DNA of 64,000 nt, from NCBI RefSeq assembly GCF_024808255.1, contig NZ_JANTYS010000001.1:496001-560000 (forward strand), read 5' to 3'. This stretch comes from Mucilaginibacter dorajii (GTDB lineage Bacteria; Bacteroidota; Bacteroidia; Sphingobacteriales; Sphingobacteriaceae). The notes under the pieces are model-generated. The model did no database searches, was not told the origin of the DNA, and was given only the letters and a program-made list of their open reading frames with translations. The position numbers and the translations under genes are program-made. Position 1 is the first letter of the stretch, and each line of letters starts with the position of its first letter. Of this stretch, positions 25,818-35,401 are shown piece by piece.

Positions 25818-27047
25818 ATGATCAAAAATATACAAGTTGATGATGTTCGTTACGCCCTTGATGGCGCCGCGGGCAGTGATGCCATCCATACCGACCCAAT
25901 TTACTCTTACGCGGTAACCCGTTTATTTGACGATAGTGGCCATACCGGCGTTGGCTTCGCCTTTACCTTAGGTGAAGGGAACGACCTGGTTTGCAAAGCC
26001 GCTCAATATTACGCCGATAAGATTAAAGGTAAAGACATTGAAGAAACCATGGCCAATTTTGGTGAGTTGTTTAAAAGCTTATCAAACGATCAGCAATTTC
26101 GTTGGTTGGGGCCGCATAAAGGCGTGGTGCATTTGGCTTTAGCATCGGTCACCAATGCCTGTTACGATCTTTGGGCCAAAAAAAGGGGCGTGCCGCTTTG
26201 GAAGCTGTTAATCGATCTATCGCCAGAGCAAATTGTAGCAACCCTTGATCTGAGCTATTTAGAGGATGAACTAAGTCATGACCAGGCTATCCAAATGCTG
26301 CGCTCCCAACAATTAACCAAAAGCAGCAGGGAAGGTATCCTGGAAAAAGGTTACCCAGGTTATGATACCTCAATAGGCTGGTTCAATTACTCTGACGAAA
26401 AGGTGCGTGAGAATTGTAAGATAGCGCTTGCCGAAGGTTTCACCGCCATGAAGCTTAAAGTAGGATCGATAAATCCCGAGCGCGACATTCGCAGGGCGCA
26501 CATTGTACGGGAAGTAGCTGGCGATAGTGTTAAGGTAATGCTTGATGCCAACCAGCAGTGGAATCTGCCACAGGCCATATCTATTTGCAATAAACTGAAA
26601 AGCATGAATCCTTACTGGATAGAGGAACCTACTCATCCGGATGATGTAATCGCTCATAAAACACTGGCCAAAGCCATATCGCCATTAAAACTGGCCCTTG
26701 GTGAACATGTACCCAATAAGATCATTTTTAAGAATTATCTGCAAACCGCCAGCGCATCATTTATTCAGGTAGATGCCGTAAGGGTAGGGGGAGTGAGCGA
26801 ATTTATAACCGTAAGTTTATTGTGCAAAAAGTACGGCGTCCCAGTGGTACCACATGTAGGTGATATGGGGCAACTGCATCAGCACCTGGTATTGTTTAAC
26901 CACATAGCTATGGGGCATGAAGCATTGTTTTTAGAACACATTCCACACCTGCAAAAACATTTTGTAAACCCGGTGAATATTGAAGGCGGCGTATACAAAA
27001 CCCCGCAAACACCGGGAAGCAGTTGTGATTTGAAGATATTAGTTTAA
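25818..27047 (+). CDS. fucD: L-fuconate dehydratase
   Basis: 409 residues, enolase superfamily, mandelate-racemase group. The family-specific segment GYPGYDTSIGWFNY is present, as are the K-x-K catalytic pair K212/K214 in AMKLKVG, the metal ligand D243 in MLDANQQW, WIEEPTHPDDV, and H346 in PHVGDMG. These match L-fuconate dehydratases and the human homologue ENOSF1. It converts L-fuconate to 2-keto-3-deoxy-L-fuconate in the non-phosphorylating fucose route. The product should be consumed by an aldolase or dehydrogenase that is not in this window, unless the SDR upstream does this. Confidence 0.93.
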   Translation: MIKNIQVDDVRYALDGAAGSDAIHTDPIYSYAVTRLFDDSGHTGVGFAFTLGEGNDLVCKAAQYYADKIKGKDIEETMANFGELFKSLSNDQQFRWLGPHKGVVHLALASVTNACYDLWAKKRGVPLWKLLIDLSPEQIVATLDLSYLEDELSHDQAIQMLRSQQLTKSSREGILEKGYPGYDTSIGWFNYSDEKVRENCKIALAEGFTAMKLKVGSINPERDIRRAHIVREVAGDSVKVMLDANQQWNLPQAISICNKLKSMNPYWIEEPTHPDDVIAHKTLAKAISPLKLALGEHVPNKIIFKNYLQTASASFIQVDAVRVGGVSEFITVSLLCKKYGVPVVPHVGDMGQLHQHLVLFNHIAMGHEALFLEHIPHLQKHFVNPVNIEGGVYKTPQTPGSSCDLKILV

Positions 27048-27106
27048 AAAGAGAGTCAAGAATTAAGAGTCAAGAAGCAAGACGAGGGGAAATACAAAAT
27101 GGCGAA

Positions 27107-27139
27107 AGACTTACGAAATTTTTAAAACTTCGTAAGTCT
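27107..27139. repeat. 33-bp palindrome, second copy
   Basis: AGACTTACGAAATTTT then AAAACTTCGTAAGTCT. It differs from the copy at 13777-13809 by one base. Confidence 0.85.
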
Positions 27140-27154
27140 GGGTTCTATACCCAT

Positions 27155-27229
27155 GTCATTGCGAGGCACGAAGCAATCGCACGCCTGGTTGGCGTACCTG
27201 CATAGTTCGCGATTGCTTCGTGCAATGAC
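27155..27229. repeat. REP-like palindrome, GTCATTGCGAGG family
   Basis: GTCATTGCGAGGCACGAAGC at the left and GCGATTGCTTCGTGCAATGAC at the right. The right end has lost the six-base CCTCGC stretch. Confidence 0.85.
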
Positions 27230-27299
27230 ATAAAAGAAAACACTTGCAAAAAAAGTCTTAATTCTTGATTCTTAACTCTTGATTCTATTCCCAAAAGAT

Positions 27300-28955
27300 A
27301 TGATACATACACCCGATCTGATCATTAGTGCCTTGTACATAGCCGTAATATTTATTATTGGCTTGTGGTCGGGTATTCGTCATCAGCACCGAACTAAGAA
27401 TAATAATAATGAGGCCGGAGAGTATTTCCTGGCAGGTAAAAAGCTGCGCTGGCCTATGATAGGCCTGGCGTTGTTTGCTACTAATATTTCTTGTGTCCAC
27501 TTGGTAAGCCTTGCCCAAAGTGGTTTTGATACCGGCCTCCTTAATGGCGATTTTGAATGGATGGCGGCCTTTACGCTTATCCTGCTGGCACTGTTTTTCG
27601 CACCATTTTATATCAAATCCGGTGTATCTACGTTGCCCGATTTCCTGGAGAAGCGATATGATCGTGCCAGTCGCGATTGGCTGGCCATAGTATCTGTGGT
27701 GTCGGCTATCCTCATTCACATCGCGTTTTCCCTATTGGCGGGTGGCATAGTATTACATACGCTATTTGGGGTTGATATGTATACCAGCGTTATTGTAATC
27801 TCTGTAATCACTACCATATATACGGTTGTAGGCGGTTTAACCGCGGTAGTGGTAACAGAATCTATCCAAACCATTGTATTGCTGGGCGGCGCCATTATTA
27901 TGAGCATCGCAGCCTACACCAAAATGGGCGGTTGGGAACCAATGGTTGATGTACTGAAACATACCGGCGAATTAAACAAACTATCCATGTTAAGGCCGCA
28001 TGGCGACGCAAGTGGCATGCCCTGGTACGCTGTATTTTTAGGTTACCCGGTATTAGGTATCTGGTACTGGTGTGCCGATCAAACCATTGTACAACGGGTA
28101 TTGGGTGCTAAGGACGAGAACCATGCACGGGTCGGTCCGCTGTTTTGCGGCTTTATTAAAATTTTGCCGGTTTTTATTTTTGTTATGCCTGGCCTGTTTG
28201 CCTATACGTTGGCGCAAAGCGGTCACCTGGATATATCGGCTTTAAAAAGCATCGTGAACGGTAAAGAAGTGGTAAACAGCAAAGGGATCTACACCTTAAT
28301 GATCACCCAGCTAATCCCGCCGGGATTAATAGGAGTGTTGGTTGCCGCGTTATTATCCGGGCTGATGAGCCAGATCTCTGGCGCGCTCAATTCTATATCA
28401 ACCATTGTAAGCTACGATATTTATAAAAGGTACCAGCCCCAGGCTACTGATGCCAAACTGGTAAACGTTGGTAAAATAGCAGCAGGCGTATCGCTGATAG
28501 TTTCGCTGTTGATGTTGCCACTTCTTAATAATTACGAAAGTATTTTTAACGGCCTTAACGATATTATAGCTCATATAGCCCCACCTATAACCTGTGTGTT
28601 TTTGCTAGGTGTATTCTGGGAAAAAGCATCAGCAGTATCAGCTAAATATACCTTATGGGTAGGGTCGGCAATTGGAGTGGCTGTATTTATAATTGGTAAA
28701 GTTTACCCCACTGGTTTCATCGGGTCGATACCATTTATGATGATGGCCTTTTACCTGTTTTTGGTTTGCCTGTTTATGCAGGTTGTACTATCATACCTAT
28801 ACCCGGTACAACATACTAAAGAAAGCCAAACCCTTTACTGGCGATCACCATGGGAACCGCTTAGGGGCGTGGCGTGGCCCGGTCTGGGAAATTATAAAGT
28901 ATTATCAATACTGTTGATCGGTATCATGGCTGTTTTATTTTACATCTTCAAATAA
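27300..28955 (+). CDS. SSS family sugar:sodium symporter, probable L-fucose transporter
   Basis: 551 residues from the ATG at 27300, with about 14 hydrophobic segments. SGLT-like signatures are EYFLAGKKLRWPMIGLALFA, TNISCVHLVSLAQSGFDTG, FDTGLLNGDFEW and YRGVITTIYTVVGGLTAVV-like TM segments, and PPGLIGVLVAALLSGLMSQISG. It resembles vSGLT-type monosaccharide transporters. Position between fucD and a mutarotase makes L-fucose, or another sugar released by the GHs, the likely cargo. The mutarotase gene follows after 6 bp, so they share a transcript. Confidence 0.88.
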   Translation: MIHTPDLIISALYIAVIFIIGLWSGIRHQHRTKNNNNEAGEYFLAGKKLRWPMIGLALFATNISCVHLVSLAQSGFDTGLLNGDFEWMAAFTLILLALFFAPFYIKSGVSTLPDFLEKRYDRASRDWLAIVSVVSAILIHIAFSLLAGGIVLHTLFGVDMYTSVIVISVITTIYTVVGGLTAVVVTESIQTIVLLGGAIIMSIAAYTKMGGWEPMVDVLKHTGELNKLSMLRPHGDASGMPWYAVFLGYPVLGIWYWCADQTIVQRVLGAKDENHARVGPLFCGFIKILPVFIFVMPGLFAYTLAQSGHLDISALKSIVNGKEVVNSKGIYTLMITQLIPPGLIGVLVAALLSGLMSQISGALNSISTIVSYDIYKRYQPQATDAKLVNVGKIAAGVSLIVSLLMLPLLNNYESIFNGLNDIIAHIAPPITCVFLLGVFWEKASAVSAKYTLWVGSAIGVAVFIIGKVYPTGFIGSIPFMMMAFYLFLVCLFMQVVLSYLYPVQHTKESQTLYWRSPWEPLRGVAWPGLGNYKVLSILLIGIMAVLFYIFK

Positions 28956-28961
28956 AAAATT

Positions 28962-29441
28962 ATGATAAGAAAAGTTAATTTCATCAACGTATTTTCCATC
29001 ATCTTTATAACTGTTTGTATCTCATTGGCCGCTTATAACCATAGCAGGATAGATAAGGCCAGGCAACAGAATACTGCATCAACTGTACAGCCGCAAGTTA
29101 AAATACAGCGTTTTGGGATGGTAACCGGGTTAAAACCCGAGAAGATGGCCTATTACAAAAAACTACATGCCAATGCCTGGGCAGGGGTGCTCAAAAAGAT
29201 AAAGGAATGTAACATTCGTAATTACTCTATCTACCTGCAAAAAATAGATGACAAATACTTCCTGTTTAGCTATTTTGAGTATGCCGGCACTAATTTTAAG
29301 GCAGATATGGCCAAAATGGCCTCAGATACCACTACGCAGCGCTGGTGGAAAGAAACAGACCCAACGCAAATTCCACTCCCCGAAGCTACCGCTAACAAGC
29401 AGCAATGGCAAAATATGGAAGAAGTTTTCCATACCAATTAG
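28962..29441 (+). CDS. Membrane-anchored RhaM-type sugar mutarotase
   Basis: 159 residues. Residues 1-28 form an N-terminal signal anchor (FINVFSIIFITVCISLAAYN). The rest is a RhaM-like ferredoxin-fold domain: FGMVTGLKPEKMAYYKKLHANAW, then NYSIYLQKIDDKYFLFSYFEY, then QRWWKETDPTQIPLP and NMEEVFH. RhaM converts alpha and beta forms of L-rhamnose, and related enzymes act on L-fucose. The usual protein is cytosolic and about 104 residues. Here the extra N-terminus predicts a periplasmic domain, where it could supply the anomer preferred by the adjacent transporter. It is the last gene of the catabolic transcript. Confidence 0.85.
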   Translation: MIRKVNFINVFSIIFITVCISLAAYNHSRIDKARQQNTASTVQPQVKIQRFGMVTGLKPEKMAYYKKLHANAWAGVLKKIKECNIRNYSIYLQKIDDKYFLFSYFEYAGTNFKADMAKMASDTTTQRWWKETDPTQIPLPEATANKQQWQNMEEVFHTN

Positions 29442-30168
29442 CACAACTCCATTTTTTAGTTTTTATTGCTTTTGATGAATTATTAACTTTTTCGATACAA
29501 TTTTGCCTGATTCGTAAAGCTTGGGTGGTAATGTTACAAGGATGTTAATAGTAGCTGTACTATTTGATGGCAATATAGCTTTTAAAGATAATAATCCATC
29601 AACTCAGATACTTTTTAAAATTTTTAAGTAAGTTTTATATAGGGAGTTATGTGTATGTTGTACAATTATTATTAATGCAAAAAAAGTTCTAAAAGAATAG
29701 CATAGTCCATCAAATTTAAAGATTTATCCATTTCAAATGGGGCCGGGGTAAATTAGTTTTACTAAACCAATAGTAACCAATTTAAAACTTAGAAATATGC
29801 AGCACAACTACTTTCAGTTAAAACCTATCTGACTCTTTTTATTAATTGCCAAAAAGCCACATTGGATAATTAACCTTTAATACTTGTTGAGTTTTCACTG
29901 TTCAAAGTATTAAACCGGTAAGCTACTATCCTGTAAAGCTTTATGATTTTTTACATAGCTAAAATTACGTTTTACCACGTGAGGGCATCGCTTTGCCTTT
30001 TTTATAGTAAAAAATAAATAAACTGTAAAATATACATTAATCAGCAACGGAGTTAATCAGGAACGTCTTTCAATATAAACCAGTTATAATACCCCATAAA
30101 ATAATGATCAAAAAGTATTACCCTAATTTTTCACTAAACCAATTAACTAACCAATAATTAACCAATTT
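29442..30168. promoter_or_regulatory. Long leader/regulatory region before susC
   Basis: 727 bp, very AT-rich. It holds the strong TCCAT direct-repeat site at 29706-29733 and a lone TCCATC at 29595. A 12-codon frame (ATG 29796, MQHNYFQLKPI) follows a sequence resembling the susC translation start region (TAACCAATTTA). No gene of normal size is present. A long untranslated leader is likely. Confidence 0.6.
29706..29733 (+). promoter_or_regulatory. Candidate AraC operator upstream of susC
   Basis: Two TCCAT half sites 21 bp (two helical turns) apart: TCCATC at 29706 and TTTATCCATTT ending at 29733. It agrees with the site at 42728 in 22 of 28 positions. Direct repeats with this spacing are what AraC-type double HTH domains bind. 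Confidence 0.55.
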
Positions 30169-33100
30169 ATGAGAAAATTTTACGATGTATTCAGGCGCCT
30201 TTGGGTGTTAAAAATTCCTTATAACTCACTAACAGCCGCCTGCGTGCTGGTTTTTGTGTTTGTAGGTTTTGGATCTGTTAACCATGCCGCGGCGCAAACA
30301 AAGGTTACTGTAATAGGCAGCGTTGTTGATACGCTTGGCGCGCCAATAATAGGTGCCAACATTGCGCCGGTGAACAAAAAAGGCAACAGCACTGCAACAG
30401 ACGGTAACGGTAAGTTCCTGTTAGATGTTGAAGTAGGTACTGTTTTGAAAATTAGCTATGTAGGTTACATTGCCAAAGAAGTTACTATTACCGCAACCCA
30501 AAAAGTAATTAAGGTAATATTATCTGAAACCAAAAACCAGTTTGATGATGTGGTTGTAACCGCTTACGGTCGTAAGCAGTTAAAGGAGGCGGTTGTTGGT
30601 TCTGTTACCACGGTAAAACCAGGTAACTTGAAAATTCCGGCCAGTAACCTAACCAATGCGCTTGCCGGGCAAGTGGCAGGTGTTATTGCTTATACCCCAA
30701 GCGGACAACCAGGGCAAGATAATGCCCAGTTCTTTATCCGTGGTGTAACTACTTTTGGTTACAAACAAGATCCTTTGATTTTGATTGATAACGTAGAGCT
30801 GACAACAAATGATCTGGCGAGGTTAAATGTAGATGATATCGAAAGCTTTTCAGTATTAAAAGACGCGAGCGCTACAGCATTATACGGTGCCAGGGGTGGT
30901 AACGGCGTAATTTTGGTGAAAACCAAAGAAGGTAAAGCAGGTAAAGCCCAGATTAATTTCAGGGTTGAAAATTCATCTTCAAGATCGGTAAAAACACTTG
31001 AACTTGCCGATCCTATTACCTATATGAGAGATTTTAACGAGGCTACCCGCACACGTTATCCGTTAAATCCGCTGCCATATAGCGAAAATAAGATCATTAA
31101 TACCGAAAATACCATAAACCATACTCCGGGTAGTAACCCTTACGTATACCCGGCTGTAAACTGGATGGATTTATTATTTAAAAACCACACCAACAATCAG
31201 CGCGGCGATCTGAGCCTGCAAGGTGGTGGTGGTGTGGCCCGTTACTATGTAGCAGGTTCATATAATAATGATAATGGTATATTAAGAACTGATATCAGGA
31301 ACAATAATAACAACAACGTTAATTATAAAACTTACCAGTTACGTTCAAACGTAAACATTAATGTTACTGCCAAAACCGAATTGGTGGTACGTTTATCTGG
31401 TACATTTAGCGATTATAATGGTCCGCTTACCAGCGATGGTACACAGCAAACCCAGCTTTATAACCTGGCTACACATACCAGCCCGGTTGATTTCCCAGCC
31501 TATTATCCACCAGATTCGGCCAACGTACTTACCAAGCATATTTTATTTGGTAACGTAGCGTCCGCATCGGGTAGCGATGGCGCAAGTCAATACCTTAACC
31601 CGTATGCCGAATTGCTGAAAGGACACCAAAATTCGTCAGAATCAAGGATGCTGGCACAATTAGAGTTAAACCAAAATCTCGATCTTATTACTTCGGGTTT
31701 AAATTTCCACGCCATTTTAAGTACCAACAGGTATTCGTTCTTTCAATCATATTTGGCTTATTCACCTTTTTATTACCAGGCTACCAACTATGATAAAGCA
31801 AGTAATACTTACCAGTTACAGTGGATCAATAGTTTACCTACCGGTAACAACGTAGCCAGGGAATATCTTCAGTATTCAACATTTGGTAATAACGTAACGT
31901 CTGCCTTTCTATACCTGCAGGGCGTAATGGACTACTCGCGCACTTTTGCTAAAGATCATACAGTAAGTGCAGCACTGATAGGTACAGAGCAGCAAACACG
32001 TTATAGCAATGCCAGCAGTTTGCTGGGTTCTTTGCCATATCGTAACCAAACAGTAGCAGGCCGTGCCACATACTCTTATAAAAGCAAGTACTTTTTAGAG
32101 GGCAACTTTGGCTATAACGGTTCTGAGCGTTTTTCTGCCAATCACCGCTTTGGTTTCTTCCCTACCATTGGTGCTTCTTGGATCATCAGCGAGGAAAAAT
32201 TCTGGGGCGACCTGTATAATGTATTTGATCGCTTTAAAATCCGCGCCAGCTACGGTTTAGTTGGTAACGACCAAATAAGCGGACAAAGATTTTTTTATGT
32301 GTCTGATGTAAACCTTAACGGCGGTAACCCGGCATCATTTGGTACAACAAATGGTTACACCCGTAATGGTGTAAGTATCAATAACTACGAAAACGACGAT
32401 GTAACCTGGGAAAAATCAAAACAAACTAACTTGGGCCTTGAGTTTACTGTGCTTAAAAAGGTAAATGTTATTGCCGAGGTTTATAATAACGATAAGTACG
32501 ACATTTTGCAAAACCGTTCATCCGTACCAACAACTCTTGGTCTTGAATCGGGTATAGCTGCAAATATTGGTAAAGCTAATTCAAAGGGTATTGATATCTC
32601 TTTAGATGGTAAGCAAAATATAGGTCGTGATTTTTCGATAGCGGCACGTGGTAACTTTACTTATTCTGAAAATAAATACACACAATATGAACAGCCAGCT
32701 TATCCCGAAGCCTATAGAAGCAATATTGGGCAGCCAATAAACCGGGCCTACGGTTACGTAGCCGAGCGCTTATTTGTTGATGACAATGAGGCGGCAAACT
32801 CGCCTTCACAAATTTTTAGCAACGGCGGCTTTGCACCTAAAGGTGGCGATATCAAATACCGCGATTTAAATGGAGACGGTAAAATAGATGGGGCAGATCA
32901 AACCTTTATAGGTAACCCAACTGTACCGCAAATAGTATACGGTTTTGGTGTCTCGGCTACTTACAAAAACTTCGATCTTTCCGGATTTTTCCAGGGACAG
33001 GCTAAAGTTTCATTCTTCATCAATCCGGGTACAACATCACCATTTATCAAAAGTCCCGAGTCTCAGTATACTGGTAACACACAATTGTTAAAAGCTTATG

Positions 33101-33432
33101 CCGATGATCACTGGTCTGAAGATAACCAAAACTTATATGCTTTGTATCCAAGGCTTGGTCCTGATGGTGCAGTTATTGAAAACAACAGGCAAAATAGTAC
33201 CTGGTGGTTGCGTGATGGCAGTTTCCTGAGGCTTAAATCTGTAGAGTTTGGCTATACAATCCCTACACGCATTGCCAAAGCCATACGGGTAAAAAATCTA
33301 AGGATCTATTTTAACGGCTTGAACCTGTTAACCTGGAGCCCCTTCAAATTGTGGGATCCTGAACTTGGAGGCAACGGTTTTGCTTACCCAATTCAAAAAG
33401 TATATAACATAGGTATCAACGCCAATTTATAG
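30169..33432 (+). CDS. susC: SusC/RagA family TonB-linked outer membrane protein
   Basis: 1087 residues. Signal sequence (1-43, ending AAAQ). A carboxypeptidase-regulatory-like domain spans ~47-125 (VIGSVVDTLGAPIIGANI, then KISYVGYIAKEV). The plug begins VVVTAYGRKQLKEAVVGSV and contains IRGVTTFGYKQDPLILIDNV and SVLKDASATALYGARGGNGV. The C-terminal beta barrel ends YPIQKVYNIGINANL. SusC proteins import oligosaccharides with a SusD lid using TonB energy. SusD follows after 24 bp. It leads the binding/lipoprotein transcript of the locus. Confidence 0.96.
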   Translation: MRKFYDVFRRLWVLKIPYNSLTAACVLVFVFVGFGSVNHAAAQTKVTVIGSVVDTLGAPIIGANIAPVNKKGNSTATDGNGKFLLDVEVGTVLKISYVGYIAKEVTITATQKVIKVILSETKNQFDDVVVTAYGRKQLKEAVVGSVTTVKPGNLKIPASNLTNALAGQVAGVIAYTPSGQPGQDNAQFFIRGVTTFGYKQDPLILIDNVELTTNDLARLNVDDIESFSVLKDASATALYGARGGNGVILVKTKEGKAGKAQINFRVENSSSRSVKTLELADPITYMRDFNEATRTRYPLNPLPYSENKIINTENTINHTPGSNPYVYPAVNWMDLLFKNHTNNQRGDLSLQGGGGVARYYVAGSYNNDNGILRTDIRNNNNNNVNYKTYQLRSNVNINVTAKTELVVRLSGTFSDYNGPLTSDGTQQTQLYNLATHTSPVDFPAYYPPDSANVLTKHILFGNVASASGSDGASQYLNPYAELLKGHQNSSESRMLAQLELNQNLDLITSGLNFHAILSTNRYSFFQSYLAYSPFYYQATNYDKASNTYQLQWINSLPTGNNVAREYLQYSTFGNNVTSAFLYLQGVMDYSRTFAKDHTVSAALIGTEQQTRYSNASSLLGSLPYRNQTVAGRATYSYKSKYFLEGNFGYNGSERFSANHRFGFFPTIGASWIISEEKFWGDLYNVFDRFKIRASYGLVGNDQISGQRFFYVSDVNLNGGNPASFGTTNGYTRNGVSINNYENDDVTWEKSKQTNLGLEFTVLKKVNVIAEVYNNDKYDILQNRSSVPTTLGLESGIAANIGKANSKGIDISLDGKQNIGRDFSIAARGNFTYSENKYTQYEQPAYPEAYRSNIGQPINRAYGYVAERLFVDDNEAANSPSQIFSNGGFAPKGGDIKYRDLNGDGKIDGADQTFIGNPTVPQIVYGFGVSATYKNFDLSGFFQGQAKVSFFINPGTTSPFIKSPESQYTGNTQLLKAYADDHWSEDNQNLYALYPRLGPDGAVIENNRQNSTWWLRDGSFLRLKSVEFGYTIPTRIAKAIRVKNLRIYFNGLNLLTWSPFKLWDPELGGNGFAYPIQKVYNIGINANL

Positions 33433-33456
33433 CATTAACTGAATATAATTCAATAT

Positions 33457-35367
33457 ATGAAATCATATTATAAATATCTGTTCATGGCAATTCTCGCAGT
33501 TTCTTGCGTGTCATGTAAAAAGTATCTTGACGTTACGCCTGATAACGTAGGTACCATAGATTATGCCTTCAGGAACCGTAACGAAGCAGAAAATTATCTT
33601 TTTAGCTGCTACGCCACATTACAGCAATTAATTTATCCGCAAAATAACCCTGGTTTTACAACATCGGCCGAAATTATTTTCCCAAATAACCTCACCGATA
33701 ACCAGGGAATCGATCCTACCGGGTTTAACCTTATCCGTGGTACCCAAAGTGCCCAAAACCCGGGCCTTAACTATTGGGATGGTCAAAACGGTGGACAGGC
33801 TACTTTCAGAGCTATCAGGCGTTGCAATACCATGCTTGAAAATATTGACAAACCGGTTGATTTGGGTGCTGATGAAAAAAAGCGGTGGATAGCAGAGGTG
33901 AAATTTTTGAAAGCATACTATCACTTTATTTTATACCGTATGTATGGTCCAATACCTATTACGGATGTAAACCTACCCATCAATGCTTCAACCGAACAAG
34001 TAAAGGTAAAAAGAGACCCGGCAGATTCTGTTGTAAACTATATGGTTAGATTGCTTGATCAGGCTACACCTAATTTGCCTGCCGTAATTCAAAACCAGAC
34101 AAAAGAGCTTGGTCGTATTACCCAGCCAATCGCATTGGCTGTAAAAGCGCAAATACTTGCAACCGCTGCAAGCCCCTTATTTAACGGCAATCCCGATTAT
34201 ACAGGTGTCAAAAATAAGGATGGCAAAGTGTTATTTAACTCGGCTTATGATGCTACAAAATGGGATAAAGCTGCTGCCGCTTGCTTAGCCGCAATCCAAT
34301 CGGCCGAGGCTAATGGCAATAAGCTACATACATTTATAGCGCCCGCAAATATCACTACTCTTTCCGATTCGTTAAAAACAGTACTTGACCTGCAAACGGC
34401 TATTACCGAAAAATGGGATCTCAATACCGAGATCATCTGGGCTTTAAACCCCTATTTTCCGGGCCAAACCTATTGCGGACCAAGGTTAACGGCTAAGGCG
34501 GCTGCCAATCCTCAATTTCAGGGAACATTTGCAGTGCCTATTTCAGAACAGGAATTATTTTACAGTAATAAGGGTGTGCCCATTAATGAAGATAAAACAT
34601 TTGATTACACCAACCGATATAGCCTGCAAACCGGTGATAAGGCAAATCGTTTTTACATAGCCAACAACTACACTACTGTTAAGGGCCACTTTAACCGCGA
34701 ACCCCGGTTTTATGCCGATTTAGGTTTCGATGGCGGTATATGGTTTGGTAACGGTTTGGTTGGCCAGGAAAGTTTGTATTCTATCCAGGCGCGCGGCAGT
34801 GGCGACCTTGCCGGCCCAACCGATAACGTAAGGTTAAATATAACCGGTTACTGGCCCAAAAAACTTGTTAATTATTTAACTGTTTATGACGATGGCTATA
34901 CTATAGCCGATTTTCGTTTACCAGTTATACGTTTAGCCGGTTTGTATTTACTATACGCCGAGGCGCTGAACGAACAAGGAAAATCATACACTGAAGTAGT
35001 GACTTACCTTGATAAAGTACGTTCAAGGGCCGGTTTGCCAGGGGTTGTTGATGCCTGGAGCAACTACTCAAATAATCCAACAAAATATACTACCAAAGAT
35101 GGTTTACGCCAGATCATTCACCAGGAATCGCGTATTGAACTTGCTTTTGAATGCCAGCCGGGCTGGGATCTGCGCCGCTGGAAAGAACTGCAAGCTGTTT
35201 TAAGCCAACCATTGCAGGGATGGAATATTTATGAGCCGGATGCCATAAACTACTATCGCCCAAGAACATTGGTTGCTCCGGTATTCAATGTGCGTAATTA
35301 CTTATGGCCAATAACCAATGACGATCTGATAGTTAATGATAACCTTGTCCAAAACTTAAACTGGTAA
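33457..35367 (+). CDS. susD: SusD/RagB family glycan-binding lipoprotein
   Basis: 636 residues. The lipoprotein signal ends in VSC-VSC-KKYLDVTPD, and the first lipobox Cys is near residue 16-19. SusD landmarks are AIRRCNTMLENIDKP, IAEVKFLKAYYHFILYRMYGPIPI, ARGSGDLAGP, LPVIRLAGLYLLYAEALNEQG and VRSRAGLPGV, ending with ELAFECQPGWDLRRWKE. It should form the lid over the SusC barrel and select the glycan. It is longer than the average SusD (about 500-600) because of inserted loops around 290-360 that may shape specificity. Confidence 0.95.
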   Translation: MKSYYKYLFMAILAVSCVSCKKYLDVTPDNVGTIDYAFRNRNEAENYLFSCYATLQQLIYPQNNPGFTTSAEIIFPNNLTDNQGIDPTGFNLIRGTQSAQNPGLNYWDGQNGGQATFRAIRRCNTMLENIDKPVDLGADEKKRWIAEVKFLKAYYHFILYRMYGPIPITDVNLPINASTEQVKVKRDPADSVVNYMVRLLDQATPNLPAVIQNQTKELGRITQPIALAVKAQILATAASPLFNGNPDYTGVKNKDGKVLFNSAYDATKWDKAAAACLAAIQSAEANGNKLHTFIAPANITTLSDSLKTVLDLQTAITEKWDLNTEIIWALNPYFPGQTYCGPRLTAKAAANPQFQGTFAVPISEQELFYSNKGVPINEDKTFDYTNRYSLQTGDKANRFYIANNYTTVKGHFNREPRFYADLGFDGGIWFGNGLVGQESLYSIQARGSGDLAGPTDNVRLNITGYWPKKLVNYLTVYDDGYTIADFRLPVIRLAGLYLLYAEALNEQGKSYTEVVTYLDKVRSRAGLPGVVDAWSNYSNNPTKYTTKDGLRQIIHQESRIELAFECQPGWDLRRWKELQAVLSQPLQGWNIYEPDAINYYRPRTLVAPVFNVRNYLWPITNDDLIVNDNLVQNLNW

Positions 35368-35401
35368 TCAAAAAATAGTGATCATCAACATATTAAAAGG
35401 T

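Larger units (their letters stand above)
27053..27286. repeat. Module: inverted AGTCAAG-type arms around a 33-bp palindrome and a REP element
   Basis: Left arm 27053-27085 (AGTCAAGAATTAAGAGTCAA...) is made of 7-nt units of the form ARTCAAG. Right arm 27255-27286 carries the complement (CTTAATTCTTGATTCTTAAC). Between them are the palindrome 27107-27139 and a REP-like element 27155-27229. The module splits fucD from the symporter gene. Confidence 0.85.
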
